DNA from: Deltaproteobacteria bacterium
GTDB taxonomy: Bacteria; Desulfobacterota; Desulfovibrionia; Desulfovibrionales; Desulfovibrionaceae
NCBI GenBank assembly: GCA_031275645.1
Contig: JAISOL010000029.1
Location: 1-42,020, forward strand
Direction: 5' to 3'
Length of the DNA stretch: 42,020 nt
This document shows, one piece after another, positions 33,438 to 41,886 of this stretch. The translations under genes were made by a program, and so were the position numbers. The notes under the pieces were generated by a model, which was not told the origin of the DNA, did no database searches, and saw nothing but the letters and a program-made list of their open reading frames with translations. Positions within the stretch are counted from its first letter, which is position 1. Each line of letters begins with the position of its first letter.

Positions 33438-34037
33438 TTATTCCAAGGATTCCAGAATGGCCCGCGCCCGTTCCCGCAAATCCGGGGGGGCTCCGGCCGC
33501 GGCGGCGATGCGGCTGAAAAGACCGCGGGCTTCTTCGGTTTTTTCCAGTTGCTGGTGGTAAACTATGGCCAGGTTGAACATGGCGCTCAAATCCTCCTCC
33601 AACTCCAGCACCCGCTCGAAACTTCGGGCGGATTCCTCATATTCTCCCAGTTCGTAGAGCATAATTCCCAGGTTATAATGTCCTTCCGCGCTGTCCGGCC
33701 TGATGGCCAGGGCTTTTTGCAGATGCGCGGCCGAACCTGTCGCGTCTCCGACCTCCCGGAAGGCTTCGGCCAACTGCATCCGGGTATCGAAATCATCGGG
33801 TTTTTCTCTCAATTTGGCCATAAGTCCGGCAATCCGCTCCATGCTGTCCCTGGTCATGCCGCTGTCCATGCCGCGTCCGCCGAAGTTCGGCTGGTTTGCC
33901 TGTTTTTCGGAAACGCTTTTGTGCAGCGAGGGGTTTCCCAGCCTGTAGCTGAAAGAAGCTATGAACATGGCGGCCAGGCCGAGAGTCAGCAGCGCTATGG
34001 CCGCTTTGTTCACTAATCGGGAAGAGTCGCTCATCAT
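33438..34037 (-). CDS. membrane-anchored TPR protein at the end of the ccm operon
   Basis: This 199-residue protein has an N-terminal membrane anchor (KAAIALLTLGLAAMFIASFSY) and a periplasmic part with about three TPR repeats (DDFDTRMQLAEAFREVGD; AHLQKALAIRPDSAEGHYNL; YEESARSFERVLELEED). The layout recalls CcmI/CcmH-C TPR modules that hold apocytochrome, and the gene ends the ccm operon. Its ATG overlaps the ccmD stop by one base (TGATG), which indicates translational coupling. It could present apocytochromes to the heme-ligation complex; this is inference from layout and context. Confidence 0.78.
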   Translation of the reverse strand: MMSDSSRLVNKAAIALLTLGLAAMFIASFSYRLGNPSLHKSVSEKQANQPNFGGRGMDSGMTRDSMERIAGLMAKLREKPDDFDTRMQLAEAFREVGDATGSAAHLQKALAIRPDSAEGHYNLGIMLYELGEYEESARSFERVLELEEDLSAMFNLAIVYHQQLEKTEEARGLFSRIAAAAGAPPDLRERARAILESLE

Positions 34038-34216
34038 CAAATTTTCCTTTGGGGAGCGCAACATGAATTGTCCGGCTCTTCTTTCCGCCGGAGCGCTTCC
34101 AGCAGGCGGAAGCGTTTTTCCAGCCTGGAAAGGCGCAGAAGCAACGCGGTAAGGTAAGCGCCCAGACCTACCCAGACCAGAGCGAAGGCGCAGGTCAGCC
34201 AGCTTGCTTTATCCAT
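34037..34216 (-). CDS. ccmD: heme exporter subunit CcmD
   Basis: This short frame of 59 residues is MDKASWLTCAFALVWVGLG, then AYLTALLLRLSRLEKRFRLLE and a polar tail ending in PQRKI. One membrane helix followed by a basic, coiled-coil-like tail is the CcmD pattern. CcmD assists release of holo-CcmE from the CcmABC complex. It starts 8 bases inside the end of ccmC (preceded by GGAGAAAAAA) and its TGA overlaps the next ATG. Confidence 0.82.
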   Translation of the reverse strand: MDKASWLTCAFALVWVGLGAYLTALLLRLSRLEKRFRLLEALRRKEEPDNSCCAPQRKI

Positions 34217-34952
34217 TTTTTTCTCCTTCTTCAGGGTAGAGGCGGGAAGCTGTTTGGGGGCGGGCTTCCAGGCAGGCGCCCAGACAGGCTTCCGTGAGAG
34301 TTTCCAGGCGTCCCAGGCGGCAGCGCAGGCCCAGCAGGGCGGCCCATAAAAGACCGAAGCTGATCAGGCAGAAAATCAGAGTCAATTTCATCTGCGGGTC
34401 CAACCCTCCGGAGGGGGCGTTGGTCACGACCTGGGGATGCAGGCTGCCGGGCCAGAGTCTGGCCGAAAAAAAGACCAGCGGCACATCCAGAAAAGCCACA
34501 ATGCCCAGGACAGCGGAAATCAGCCCGCGGCGTTCCGGAGTGAAATCCAGGCGCCGGGCCAGGAGGAAGGCGGCGTAAATGAACCACATGATCAGGGTGG
34601 TGGTCAGACGGGGATCCCAGGTCCACCATGTGTTCCAGGAGACGCGGGCCCACAGGGAACCGGTGAGCAGGGCAAGGCCGGCCAGGACCAGCCCGACCTC
34701 GGCCGCGGCTTCGCTCAGGTTGTCCCAGAAAAGATCGCGCTTGCGCAGATAGAGGAGGCTGCACGCGAAGACCAGGAAAAAGCTGAACAGCCCCCACCAG
34801 GCGGAGGGCAGGTGCAGATAGAAGATTTTCTGGATCAGCCCCATCCTTTCCTCTTCAGGGGCCAGCAACAGGATCATGAGCTGAGCCGCGCCCATGGCCA
34901 GCCCTCCTAGGGCGGCCAGACAGGGAAGTACCGGAAATGTTTTTTCAGACAT
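34209..34952 (-). CDS. ccmC: heme exporter protein CcmC
   Basis: This 247-residue inner-membrane protein has about six helices and carries the tryptophan-rich WWD heme-handling signature WARVSWNTWWTWDPRLTT near residue 105. Histidines at HLPSAWW and SLHPQVV flank it as heme ligands, as in the family. CcmC loads heme onto CcmE. AGGAG precedes the ATG at 34952; the upstream in-frame GTG at 34961 overlaps the ccmB stop and is less likely. Confidence 0.94.
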   Translation of the reverse strand: MSEKTFPVLPCLAALGGLAMGAAQLMILLLAPEEERMGLIQKIFYLHLPSAWWGLFSFFLVFACSLLYLRKRDLFWDNLSEAAAEVGLVLAGLALLTGSLWARVSWNTWWTWDPRLTTTLIMWFIYAAFLLARRLDFTPERRGLISAVLGIVAFLDVPLVFFSARLWPGSLHPQVVTNAPSGGLDPQMKLTLIFCLISFGLLWAALLGLRCRLGRLETLTEACLGACLEARPQTASRLYPEEGEKNG

Positions 34953-34957
34953 GGTTT

Positions 34958-35632
34958 TCACTCCTGCGCGCCGTAAATAAAACCGAACAGGGCCAGCCCG
35001 GCGGCCAGAAAAAGCGCGTCAAAGGCCGCGAGAATGCCGATCCAGCCCTCCGTTTCTTCCGCCCGCCCGGATAATACTCCGGCTCCCAGACTGATGGCGG
35101 AGAAAAGCAGGGGGATGAGCAGCGGAAAAATAATGATGCTGAGCAGGGATTCTCTGGCCGCCTGTCCCTGGGCCAGCGCGCCCGTGAGCGATCCCGCCGC
35201 GGCCAGCCCCAGATCCGCCAGAAGGAGCAGGGCGAGACCTAGGAGCATATCTCCCCGCACGCTCTGATCCAGAAAGATCATCGCCGCCGGCGCGAACAGA
35301 AATTGGGCCGCCAGAAGCAGGAACATGCCGGCCAGGGCTTTGCCCAGCCAGATATGCTGCGCGGGCGCCGGCAGAAGGAGCAGCGCCTCTCTTTGTCCGT
35401 TGTCTTCCTCCAGGGAATACAGGGAGTTAAAAGTCAGCACCTGGCAGAAGGCCGTAGCCATCCAGAAAACGGCGGAAGCCGCCTGGGCGGAGAAATCCTC
35501 GCCTATTCCCCTGGCCAGGCTGAAGATAAAAATCAGCAGCAATCCCAGGAGAAAGGATTGGGCAAGGCCGGAACCCCGCCCGACCAGAAGCGTAACGTCC
35601 TTGCGGGCCAGACACAGGGCTTCCGGAATCAT
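34958..35632 (-). CDS. ccmB: heme exporter protein CcmB
   Basis: This is the ABC-type membrane subunit, 224 residues with six hydrophobic segments. The conserved FNSLYSLEEDNGQREALLLL region lies near residue 68 and LLIPLLFSAI in the C-terminal half. With CcmA it forms the ATPase-driven complex that releases holo-CcmE. Its ATG overlaps the ccmA stop by four bases (ATGA), which suggests coupled translation. Confidence 0.94.
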   Translation of the reverse strand: MIPEALCLARKDVTLLVGRGSGLAQSFLLGLLLIFIFSLARGIGEDFSAQAASAVFWMATAFCQVLTFNSLYSLEEDNGQREALLLLPAPAQHIWLGKALAGMFLLLAAQFLFAPAAMIFLDQSVRGDMLLGLALLLLADLGLAAAGSLTGALAQGQAARESLLSIIIFPLLIPLLFSAISLGAGVLSGRAEETEGWIGILAAFDALFLAAGLALFGFIYGAQE

Positions 35633-36297
35633 GCTCTCGCCTCCGCTGCCGCGCCGGGCCGGGAGGCGTAATCTTCCGCCCTTCCCCGGAAAGCCAGTCT
35701 TCCGTTTTCCAGCAGGGCCGCCTGATCCGCTCTGGGCAAATCCTCGTCCGGGTTGTGGCTGATCCAGACTATGCCGGCTCCCCCGCTCCGGGCGAGGGAG
35801 ATTTCCGTATGCAGGATTTCCCTGGATCTGCTGTCCAGCCCGGTTCCCGGCTCATCCAGCAGCAGCAGCCGGGGCCTGAGGAGCAGAACGCGGGCCAGGC
35901 TGAGGCGCTGAGCCATGCCGCGCGAAAAAGTTCCGGCCTTTTCCCCTGCAAAGCCGCAAAGCTCCACCCGCTCCAGAAGTTTCCGCAGTTCTTCCGGGCT
36001 TTGGCGCAAACCGTACATGCGCGTCCAGAAGAGCAGATTTTCCAACCCTGTCAGCCCCGGATAAATGCAGGTGCGGTGTCCCAGGTAGCCGACATGTTCG
36101 CCCGGAGACAGGAAGAGGGTGGCGCTTCCGGCGGCGGGCCGGATAAGCCCGGCCATAATCCGGAGCAAGGTGCTCTTGCCCGCGCCGTTGGGTCCGAGGA
36201 GGAGCAGACATCGTCCGGAGGCCAGTTCCAGGGTTACTTCCCTGAAGAGCAGCCTGGGGCCGTAAAATTTGGCGACTCTGTCCAGACGCAGCAGCAT
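35629..36297 (-). CDS. ccmA: heme exporter ATPase CcmA
   Basis: This 222-residue ABC ATPase has Walker A GPNGAGKST, a signature loop FSRGMAQRLSLAR and Walker B LLLLDEPGTGLD, followed by the switch histidine in WISHNPDED. It powers release of heme-loaded CcmE from CcmC. It begins 6 bases after the ccmF stop and overlaps ccmB by four bases. Confidence 0.95.
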   Translation of the reverse strand: MLLRLDRVAKFYGPRLLFREVTLELASGRCLLLLGPNGAGKSTLLRIMAGLIRPAAGSATLFLSPGEHVGYLGHRTCIYPGLTGLENLLFWTRMYGLRQSPEELRKLLERVELCGFAGEKAGTFSRGMAQRLSLARVLLLRPRLLLLDEPGTGLDSRSREILHTEISLARSGGAGIVWISHNPDEDLPRADQAALLENGRLAFRGRAEDYASRPGAAAEARA

Positions 36298-36303
36298 GGG
36301 AGA

Positions 36304-38388
36304 TCAATCCGCCTTCCCTGAGGAGCCCGCGGGCCGCCTTCTCCGGCCGGCCAAACCCGTCAGGGGAGCCAGACAGAGCAGTATCCCCCCCAGCCAGACC
36401 CAGTTTACCAGCGGGTTCAGGGAAATATGCACTTCCGCCAGCCCCCGGCTGGGATCCACCCGCAGGAGGGAGGAGTAAATTTCGCTGCCCAGACTGAAGA
36501 TGGTGGCGGCCTCGGTGAAGCTCTGCGGGTATTTGGCGTACTGGCGGAACTGCGGCGACATGACCCCCAGCTCCCTGCCGTCGCGGTTGATGACCAGTTC
36601 CGCCTCGTAGAAGGAATAGCCGGGGGCCTCGCCGGTGTAGAGCTTGTCCAGGCGTATGCTGTAATCTTTAAGAAAGGCGCTCTGCCCCTGACGCAGGGAA
36701 AAGCTCCCCTCTGTCTGGTAGGGGCCGGAGAAGGCGATGCCCAGCGCCATCAGGGCCAGGCCCAGATGGACGCCGTGCGCTCCCAGGGAAGAGGTTCCGG
36801 GGCGGAACATGCCGGGTTTTTTCAAAAGAAGCAGGGCCAGGCTCAGAAAAACGGTCAGGCTGGCGGATGCGGAAAGAGGAGCGGTCATCCCGTAAAAGCC
36901 CTCCTCGCGCAGGGAGTCCGGCAGGGAGAATATATCCCCGCCGGAGCCTTTTCCGAAGAAGTTCTCCATCAGCAGGAGGAAAAAGGGCAGGCTCAGGAGA
37001 AAGACAAGACCGAGAAAAATCAGGACAGCGCGGTTTCTTTTGCCTCCTTCGCCCTGGGAAACCCAGGGGCAGAAAGCCAGGATCGCGGCGATCAGGGCGA
37101 AAAGGGGCAGACAGGCCCGATTGTAGGCTTCCTCCCCCAGGCCGCGGGAAAAGGCGGGGGAGGAGGGCTGGAACCAGGCCAGGAGCGGAGACATAAGCTT
37201 GCTTAAAAGAGGCCACATGGTGGCGGTTAAAATGGTCAGGGCGAGGATGAGCAGAAGCAGGGTCAGCAGGAAGAGCAGGCCTTCGCGCCCGGCGGGGTTG
37301 AAGGGAGGCGGGCCGTTTTTTTCGGAGCGGCGGGCCGGAGAACGCAGCGCGGCCAGCAGGGAGAGAATAAGCCCCAGGCCGACAAATGCCAGCAGAGGTA
37401 GGCCGACTCCTCCGTCCGGATAGGCGTGCAGGGATTTTATGGCGCCGCTGCGCACTATGTAGGTGGCGAAAAAGGTGGCGATGACGGTCAGGCTGATCAG
37501 GAAGGCGTTGAGACGCGAAAAGAGGCCGCGCCTGGATTCCAGCACCGAGGTGTGCAGGCAGGCCGTGGAGATGAGCCAGGGGATCAGGGAGGCGTTTTCC
37601 ACCGGATCCCAGGCCCAGTAGCCGCCCCAGCCGAGTTCCATATAAGCCCACCAGGCTCCGAGTATGATGCCGGCGCTCAGCAGGATCCAGGCCAGGAGGA
37701 TGAAGGGCCGGCTCAGGCTGAACCAGGGGGCTTCAGCGGGGGAACGCCGGGCGGCCGTGTTCCCCGCCGGCCTCTCAGGCGGAAGCCCGCGCGCTCCGCT
37801 GAAATTTTGGGCCAGGGCCAGACAGCCGGGGACGGCGAAAGCGCCGTAGCCCAAAAAAAGCAGGGGGGGGTGAAAAATCATGCCCGGATTCTGCAGGAGC
37901 GGGTTCAGGCCCTGCCCGTCTTGCGGCGGGCGGCTGAAGGTGATGAAGGGGTTGCTCCAGCCGGTGAGCAGGAGCAGAAAAAAAGCCAGCAGCGTGAGCA
38001 TGAACAGCCAGAACCAGAGCCTGGTTTCCGGACTCAGGCCGGCATAGGAGCGCGAGGTCAGAAAAAACGCCCCGAACAGGGATATTCCCCAGCCCCAGAA
38101 GAGCAGCGACCCTTCCTGACCGGCCCAGAAGGAGGTGAGGCGGTAAAAAAGCGGCAGAAAACGGTCGGAGTAACTGGCGACATATTCCAGGGAAAAATCG
38201 TTGCTGCTGAGGGCGCCCAGCAGAATAAAAGAACTCAGGCTCATCAGGCCGGCGACGGCGCAGGCTCCTTTTTCCGCCAGACCCGTGAGGGAGTTCTGCC
38301 TCTGCCAGATTTGCAGGCAGATCGCGCCGGCGCAGAAAATTGCGCACAAAAAAGCCGCCACCAGCAGAAGGAAGGCAAAAATATACAT
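36304..38388 (-). CDS. ccmF: cytochrome c heme lyase subunit CcmF
   Basis: This 694-residue, strongly hydrophobic protein has about 15 membrane segments. The WWD domain WAYMELGWGGYWAWDPVENAS (given here as WAYMELGWGG plus YWAWDPVENAS) lies near residue 260. Typical flanking regions are FWAGQEGSLLFWGW and NPGMIFHPPLLFLGYG with their conserved histidine. CcmF receives heme from CcmE and attaches it to apocytochrome. No separate ccmH gene is visible in the operon. CTGGAG precedes the ATG. Confidence 0.95.
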   Translation of the reverse strand: MYIFAFLLLVAAFLCAIFCAGAICLQIWQRQNSLTGLAEKGACAVAGLMSLSSFILLGALSSNDFSLEYVASYSDRFLPLFYRLTSFWAGQEGSLLFWGWGISLFGAFFLTSRSYAGLSPETRLWFWLFMLTLLAFFLLLLTGWSNPFITFSRPPQDGQGLNPLLQNPGMIFHPPLLFLGYGAFAVPGCLALAQNFSGARGLPPERPAGNTAARRSPAEAPWFSLSRPFILLAWILLSAGIILGAWWAYMELGWGGYWAWDPVENASLIPWLISTACLHTSVLESRRGLFSRLNAFLISLTVIATFFATYIVRSGAIKSLHAYPDGGVGLPLLAFVGLGLILSLLAALRSPARRSEKNGPPPFNPAGREGLLFLLTLLLLILALTILTATMWPLLSKLMSPLLAWFQPSSPAFSRGLGEEAYNRACLPLFALIAAILAFCPWVSQGEGGKRNRAVLIFLGLVFLLSLPFFLLLMENFFGKGSGGDIFSLPDSLREEGFYGMTAPLSASASLTVFLSLALLLLKKPGMFRPGTSSLGAHGVHLGLALMALGIAFSGPYQTEGSFSLRQGQSAFLKDYSIRLDKLYTGEAPGYSFYEAELVINRDGRELGVMSPQFRQYAKYPQSFTEAATIFSLGSEIYSSLLRVDPSRGLAEVHISLNPLVNWVWLGGILLCLAPLTGLAGRRRRPAGSSGKAD

Positions 38389-38419
38389 GTACCGCTCCAG
38401 GGAAAGGCGCAGGTCAGGC

Positions 38420-38830
38420 TCAGCTCTCTTTTTTCCTGTACTTGGACGGGCATTGGGTCATCAGTTTTTTCGCCGTCAGGCTGTCCCCCCCTCCCAGGTA
38501 CAGGCCTTCGACAATCACTTCCGCGCCCGGGGCAAAGGCATCGGGCACAGAGCCTTTGAAGGTGACCCGCAGCGACTTGTCGGCGTCGTTCTGATCCGCC
38601 AGCAGAAAATGTACCCCGACGCCTTCCTCCAGAGGGCCGAGGCCTTCCGGCTTCACTTTGCCGAAAAGGCGCACCGGTTGGGCTTTGTCAGCCGGCAGAG
38701 TCAGGGCTTCCGCCACTTCGATGAAGTATCTGGAACCGCCGGTCAGTCCGGAAAAGACCAGATACGCGGCTCCGAGGATAAACAAAGACAGCGCCGCCAC
38801 ATACAGGTTTCTGCAATTCTTCTTTTGCAT
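38420..38830 (-). CDS. ccmE: heme chaperone CcmE, cysteine (CxxxY) variant
   Basis: This 136-residue periplasmic OB-fold protein is anchored by one N-terminal helix (LYVAALSLFILGAAYLVFSG). Family features are RLFGKVKPEGL, VHFLLADQND, VTFKGSVPDAFAPGAEVIVEG and LTAKKLMTQCPSKY. In most bacteria the heme is bound through a histidine in an HxxxY motif; here the position is cysteine (CPSKY). This CxxxY form is known from Desulfovibrio and archaea and goes with Ccm systems lacking CcmG and CcmH, which agrees with this operon. The ATG at 38830 follows AGGAA. It is the first gene of the operon. Confidence 0.93.
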   Translation of the reverse strand: MQKKNCRNLYVAALSLFILGAAYLVFSGLTGGSRYFIEVAEALTLPADKAQPVRLFGKVKPEGLGPLEEGVGVHFLLADQNDADKSLRVTFKGSVPDAFAPGAEVIVEGLYLGGGDSLTAKKLMTQCPSKYRKKES

Positions 38831-39215
38831 GAGCTTTATTCCTGAACAGGCCGTGTTTTTCAGTCGATCTGTGTGGCTGGTCAACTGCTTACTTCCGTAC
38901 TCCATAACACGGATTTTAGTCTCCCGCAAGAGTCTGTTTTCGGCTTGTATTCTCGCCGCCGGAAAGAGGCGCCTCTCCGGGAAAACGCGGGCGCGGAATG
39001 AAGTTTCGCGCTTGCCGCTGAAATACGGGCTTATGTATACAATATACAATCGGTAAAATATGAAGATGCCGGACGCATGGTGACAGAAACGCAAAAAAGG
39101 AATAGACAAAATGTGTCCCGGTTAGGAAAAAATTCCGTTTTCAGGAGTCCCCTGGCCGTAGAAAGGGCGGCCTTGTATAGCGCTCGTACCCAACGGCAAC
39201 AGAAATGGAGGAAGT
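38831..39215. other. divergent intergenic region between ccmE and the chemoreceptor
   Basis: No credible gene was seen in these 385 bases. They hold a possible ccm promoter (38901-38929, minus strand), a palindrome AGAGGCGCCTCT (38965-38976) flanked by CCGG on each side, and a dyad TGTATA-CAA-TATACA (39034-39048). A TAAAAT (39054-39059) could be a -10 box for the plus-strand gene, with only a poor -35 (TTATGT, 39031-39036); the dyad would lie between them. Confidence 0.5.
38901..38929 (-). promoter_or_regulatory. possible ccm operon promoter
   Basis: On the minus strand, TTGCGG (38929-38924), 17 bases, TATGGA (38906-38901), with TG one base before the -10, giving an extended -10 form. The start would lie about 65 bases before ccmE. 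Confidence 0.35.
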
Positions 39216-40616
39216 ATGTTCGGGTTGTTTTCGTCATCACGCAGAAATGGGCTTATCGATGAAATGCGCTCCATAATAACCGGTTGCGATGGCACAGTTC
39301 CGGAAGGAAAGGCAGGGATGATCCCGGAGAATCTGCTCGCGGTGATCAAAGATATGCTCCATCTGGAGCAGGCGACGCGCATAGGAATATTGCAAAGCTT
39401 GAGTATACCTTTTTTGTACGTTGATATGGATACTATTCTCAGATTCAGCAATAAGCAGTGCATGCAAATGCTCCAAATTGATTCTCCTCCTGAAGATTAC
39501 TATGGCAAAAGTGTTTCTGAAGTATTTTACAATGAACGAGGACGTCAGACGCTTATCCATAAATGTATTAAAGACGGTGATATATACTTTAACCAGGAAT
39601 TTATAATAACCACACGCAAAGGAAATAAACTTAATGTGCTCGCGAATCTCTTCCCTCTTTATGATAAAGAAGGTGTCTGCTTCGGAGCAATGGGACTATA
39701 TCAGGATATTACGGATCGGCGTAATCTGGAAAAACGCATGGAAGAAAAAAACGCGTATATAGCCGAAACGGCGAAAAAAGTGGACAACATAGCGCGTAGC
39801 GCGGCTTTGCAGGCGGAGGACATTTTGCAACTGATCAGGCAGACGGCGGGCAGCGTCGTGGAGCAGTCCATGCATCTCTCGGAAGTGGACGCCTCTGTCC
39901 GGCAAATGTATCAGGCTATTCAGTCCATAGCCGAAAGTTCCGCAAAGGCGACGGAAATATCGGGCACAGCCGGCAGCAGCGCGCTTGACGGCGCGAGCAA
40001 TGTGGAGGTGGTGGTCTCCAGCATAGAACAAATTTTACAGATCGCAAGCGGACTCAAGTCCGATATGGACACCCTCCGCCAGGAGGCCACGGACATTGAC
40101 AGCATCATGAACGTCATTTCGGATATTGCGGATCAGACCAATCTCCTGGCCTTGAACGCGGCTATTGAAGCCGCCAGGGCGGGCGACGCGGGCCGGGGTT
40201 TCGCCGTTGTGGCCGGCGAAGTGCGCAAGCTGGCCGAAAAAACCGTGAACGCCACCAAGAATGTGTCGGAGACTATCCGGCAGATACAGCAGAGCACCAA
40301 GGCCGGGGCCGCTTCCGTGGATAAAACGGTATCCTCCATCGGACGGACTATGGAAAGCACGCACGAGTGCGGCAATTCCCTGAAGCAGATAGTCGAGTAT
40401 TCGCGTCTGGCGGCGGAACAAATACAAAACATAGCCAAAGCGTCGGGCGATCAGTCCTCCTTCGGCAAACAGATCGTGGAGGTTGTGGACAGCGCTTCTT
40501 CTGTTTTTAAGGATATTGATCAGCGTATGGGCGAATGCCTGGAAAGCCTGCAGCGGCTTGAAGAACTGATAAAGACCCTCGACGCCCTATCCGCCGATTT
40601 GGTGAAGAACCTCTGA
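39216..40616 (+). CDS. soluble PAS-domain methyl-accepting chemotaxis protein
   Basis: This 466-residue protein has no membrane segment. An N-terminal region of about 55 residues is followed by a PAS domain (about 60-170: [34 protein letters not shown]) and a signalling domain. The highly conserved receptor tip is present: [20 protein letters not shown], then [21 protein letters not shown]. It should form a cytosolic receptor that controls CheA; a PAS domain in this setting often senses redox state, oxygen or a small ligand, but no heme- or FAD-binding signature was recognised. GGAGGAAG precedes the ATG. It is divergent from the ccm operon. Confidence 0.92.
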   Translation: MFGLFSSSRRNGLIDEMRSIITGCDGTVPEGKAGMIPENLLAVIKDMLHLEQATRIGILQSLSIPFLYVDMDTILRFSNKQCMQMLQIDSPPEDYYGKSVSEVFYNERGRQTLIHKCIKDGDIYFNQEFIITTRKGNKLNVLANLFPLYDKEGVCFGAMGLYQDITDRRNLEKRMEEKNAYIAETAKKVDNIARSAALQAEDILQLIRQTAGSVVEQSMHLSEVDASVRQMYQAIQSIAESSAKATEISGTAGSSALDGASNVEVVVSSIEQILQIASGLKSDMDTLRQEATDIDSIMNVISDIADQTNLLALNAAIEAARAGDAGRGFAVVAGEVRKLAEKTVNATKNVSETIRQIQQSTKAGAASVDKTVSSIGRTMESTHECGNSLKQIVEYSRLAAEQIQNIAKASGDQSSFGKQIVEVVDSASSVFKDIDQRMGECLESLQRLEELIKTLDALSADLVKNL

Positions 40617-40618
40617 TG

Positions 40619-40673
40619 ATGTCACGCCGGTGGCGGCGCCGGCCAATGCCGGGCGCCCGGTAGCGTGACATCC
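40619..40673. repeat. 55-base nested hairpin after the chemoreceptor gene
   Basis: GATGTCACGC (40619-40628) is the exact reverse complement of GCGTGACATC (40664-40673). Inside, GGCGCCGGC and GCCGGGCGCC pair around a CAAT loop with one bulged base. The element starts 3 bases after the stop codon. No T-run follows; a further GCGTGACGC stands at about 40,682. It may be a Rho-independent-like stop without U-tail, or an extragenic palindrome. Confidence 0.6.
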
Positions 40674-40782
40674 CGCGCATGGCGTGACGCTGGGAGCCTA
40701 TCGGGGAACAGGTTGCGGTCAGACTCAAGTTTCCGTAAAATCATGCTGGTTAAATTTTTGTCTTCGGGGGCCGGGGTTCCGG

Positions 40783-41886
40783 ATGCGAATAGCCGTATGG
40801 AATACCGCTTTTTTGGGTGACGCCGTTCTTACCCTGCCTCTTTTGCTTACTTTGCGCCGGGCCTATCCCGGCGCGGAGCTGGATTTTTATGTGCGCCGGG
40901 GCTTTGCGGAGCTTTTTGCGGGCCATTCGGCCATAGACCGGGTCTATGCTTATGACAAGCGCGGCGGGGAACGCGGCCTGCGGGCCATCCTGGCCTATGG
41001 GGAAAAACTGCGCGCCCGGCGTTACGATCTTTGGATATCCGCCCATAATAGTCTGCGCAGCGCTTTCATGGCCGGCCAGAGCCGCGCGGAAGAGCGGCTG
41101 GGCTATGCCGCGCCGCGTTTGTGCCGCCTTTTTTATACCCGGACCGCAGCCCGGCGCTTCCCGGAACTGCACGAGGTGGATCGCCTGCTGCAGCTGGCCC
41201 GCGCCCTGGGCATAAGCGACTGCGCCGGCTGGCCGGAGCTTGAGCCGCCTCCGCCTCTTCGCGCCCGGGCCGGGGAATTCTTCCGGGGGCACAGGCAGCG
41301 CCCGGTGCTGGGCCTGCATCCGGGCTCGGTCTGGCCCACCAAGCGCTGGCCGGTGAAATATTTTGCGCGTCTGGGACTGACGGCCCTGGAAAAAGGGGCC
41401 AGACTGGCGCTTTTCGCCGGCCCCGGCGAAGAGGCAACGGCGGCTGAACTCCTGCATCTTGTCCGCCTGGGGGCGGCCCGTTCGTACAGGGTTCTCTCCG
41501 GCGCTTTTTACAGCGGAAAAAACGCTCCGGATAAAAACAGGGTGGAGGAGGCGGATATCCTTGACTTTTCAGGCTGTCTGGCCCTGCCGGAACTGGCGGC
41601 CTTCATCGCGGAACTGGATTGCTATCTGGGCAATGATTCCGGCCCCATGCATCTGGCCTGGGCGCAGCGTATTCCTGTGGTGGCGGTTTTCGGCCCGACC
41701 ACCCCGGATCTGGGCTTCGCTCCCAGAGGAGAACTCTCCGGGGTGGCGGAAGTGAAAGACTTGCCCTGCAGACCCTGCGGCCTGCACGGCCCCAGGCTCT
41801 GCCCCCGAAAGCACCATCTCTGTATGCGGGCTCTGCGCCCGGAGCGGGTCTGGCCCGAGGTGGAGCGGCGGCTTTGGAAACTCTAG
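40783..41886 (+). CDS. family 9 glycosyltransferase, heptosyltransferase type
   Basis: This 367-residue GT-B enzyme of the lipopolysaccharide heptosyltransferase family starts MRIAVWNTAFLGDAVLTLPL (the usual 'GD...T.P.' element). It has LGLHPGSVWPTKRWP as sugar-nucleotide site and LDCYLGNDSGPMHLAWA with FGPTTP in the C-terminal half. A cysteine cluster near the end (LPCRPCGLHGPRLCPRKHHLC) is typical of WaaF-type members. It probably adds heptose to the LPS core. The ATG at 40783 has a poor ribosome-binding site but matches the family start exactly; longer readings upstream do not. Confidence 0.88.
   Translation: MRIAVWNTAFLGDAVLTLPLLLTLRRAYPGAELDFYVRRGFAELFAGHSAIDRVYAYDKRGGERGLRAILAYGEKLRARRYDLWISAHNSLRSAFMAGQSRAEERLGYAAPRLCRLFYTRTAARRFPELHEVDRLLQLARALGISDCAGWPELEPPPPLRARAGEFFRGHRQRPVLGLHPGSVWPTKRWPVKYFARLGLTALEKGARLALFAGPGEEATAAELLHLVRLGAARSYRVLSGAFYSGKNAPDKNRVEEADILDFSGCLALPELAAFIAELDCYLGNDSGPMHLAWAQRIPVVAVFGPTTPDLGFAPRGELSGVAEVKDLPCRPCGLHGPRLCPRKHHLCMRALRPERVWPEVERRLWKL

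Noticed and set aside
38874-39109. Long N-terminal extension of CcmE
   Set aside because: The extra residues have no family match and lie in the divergent promoter region. The ATG at 38830 gives a typical CcmE with its membrane anchor at the N-terminus.
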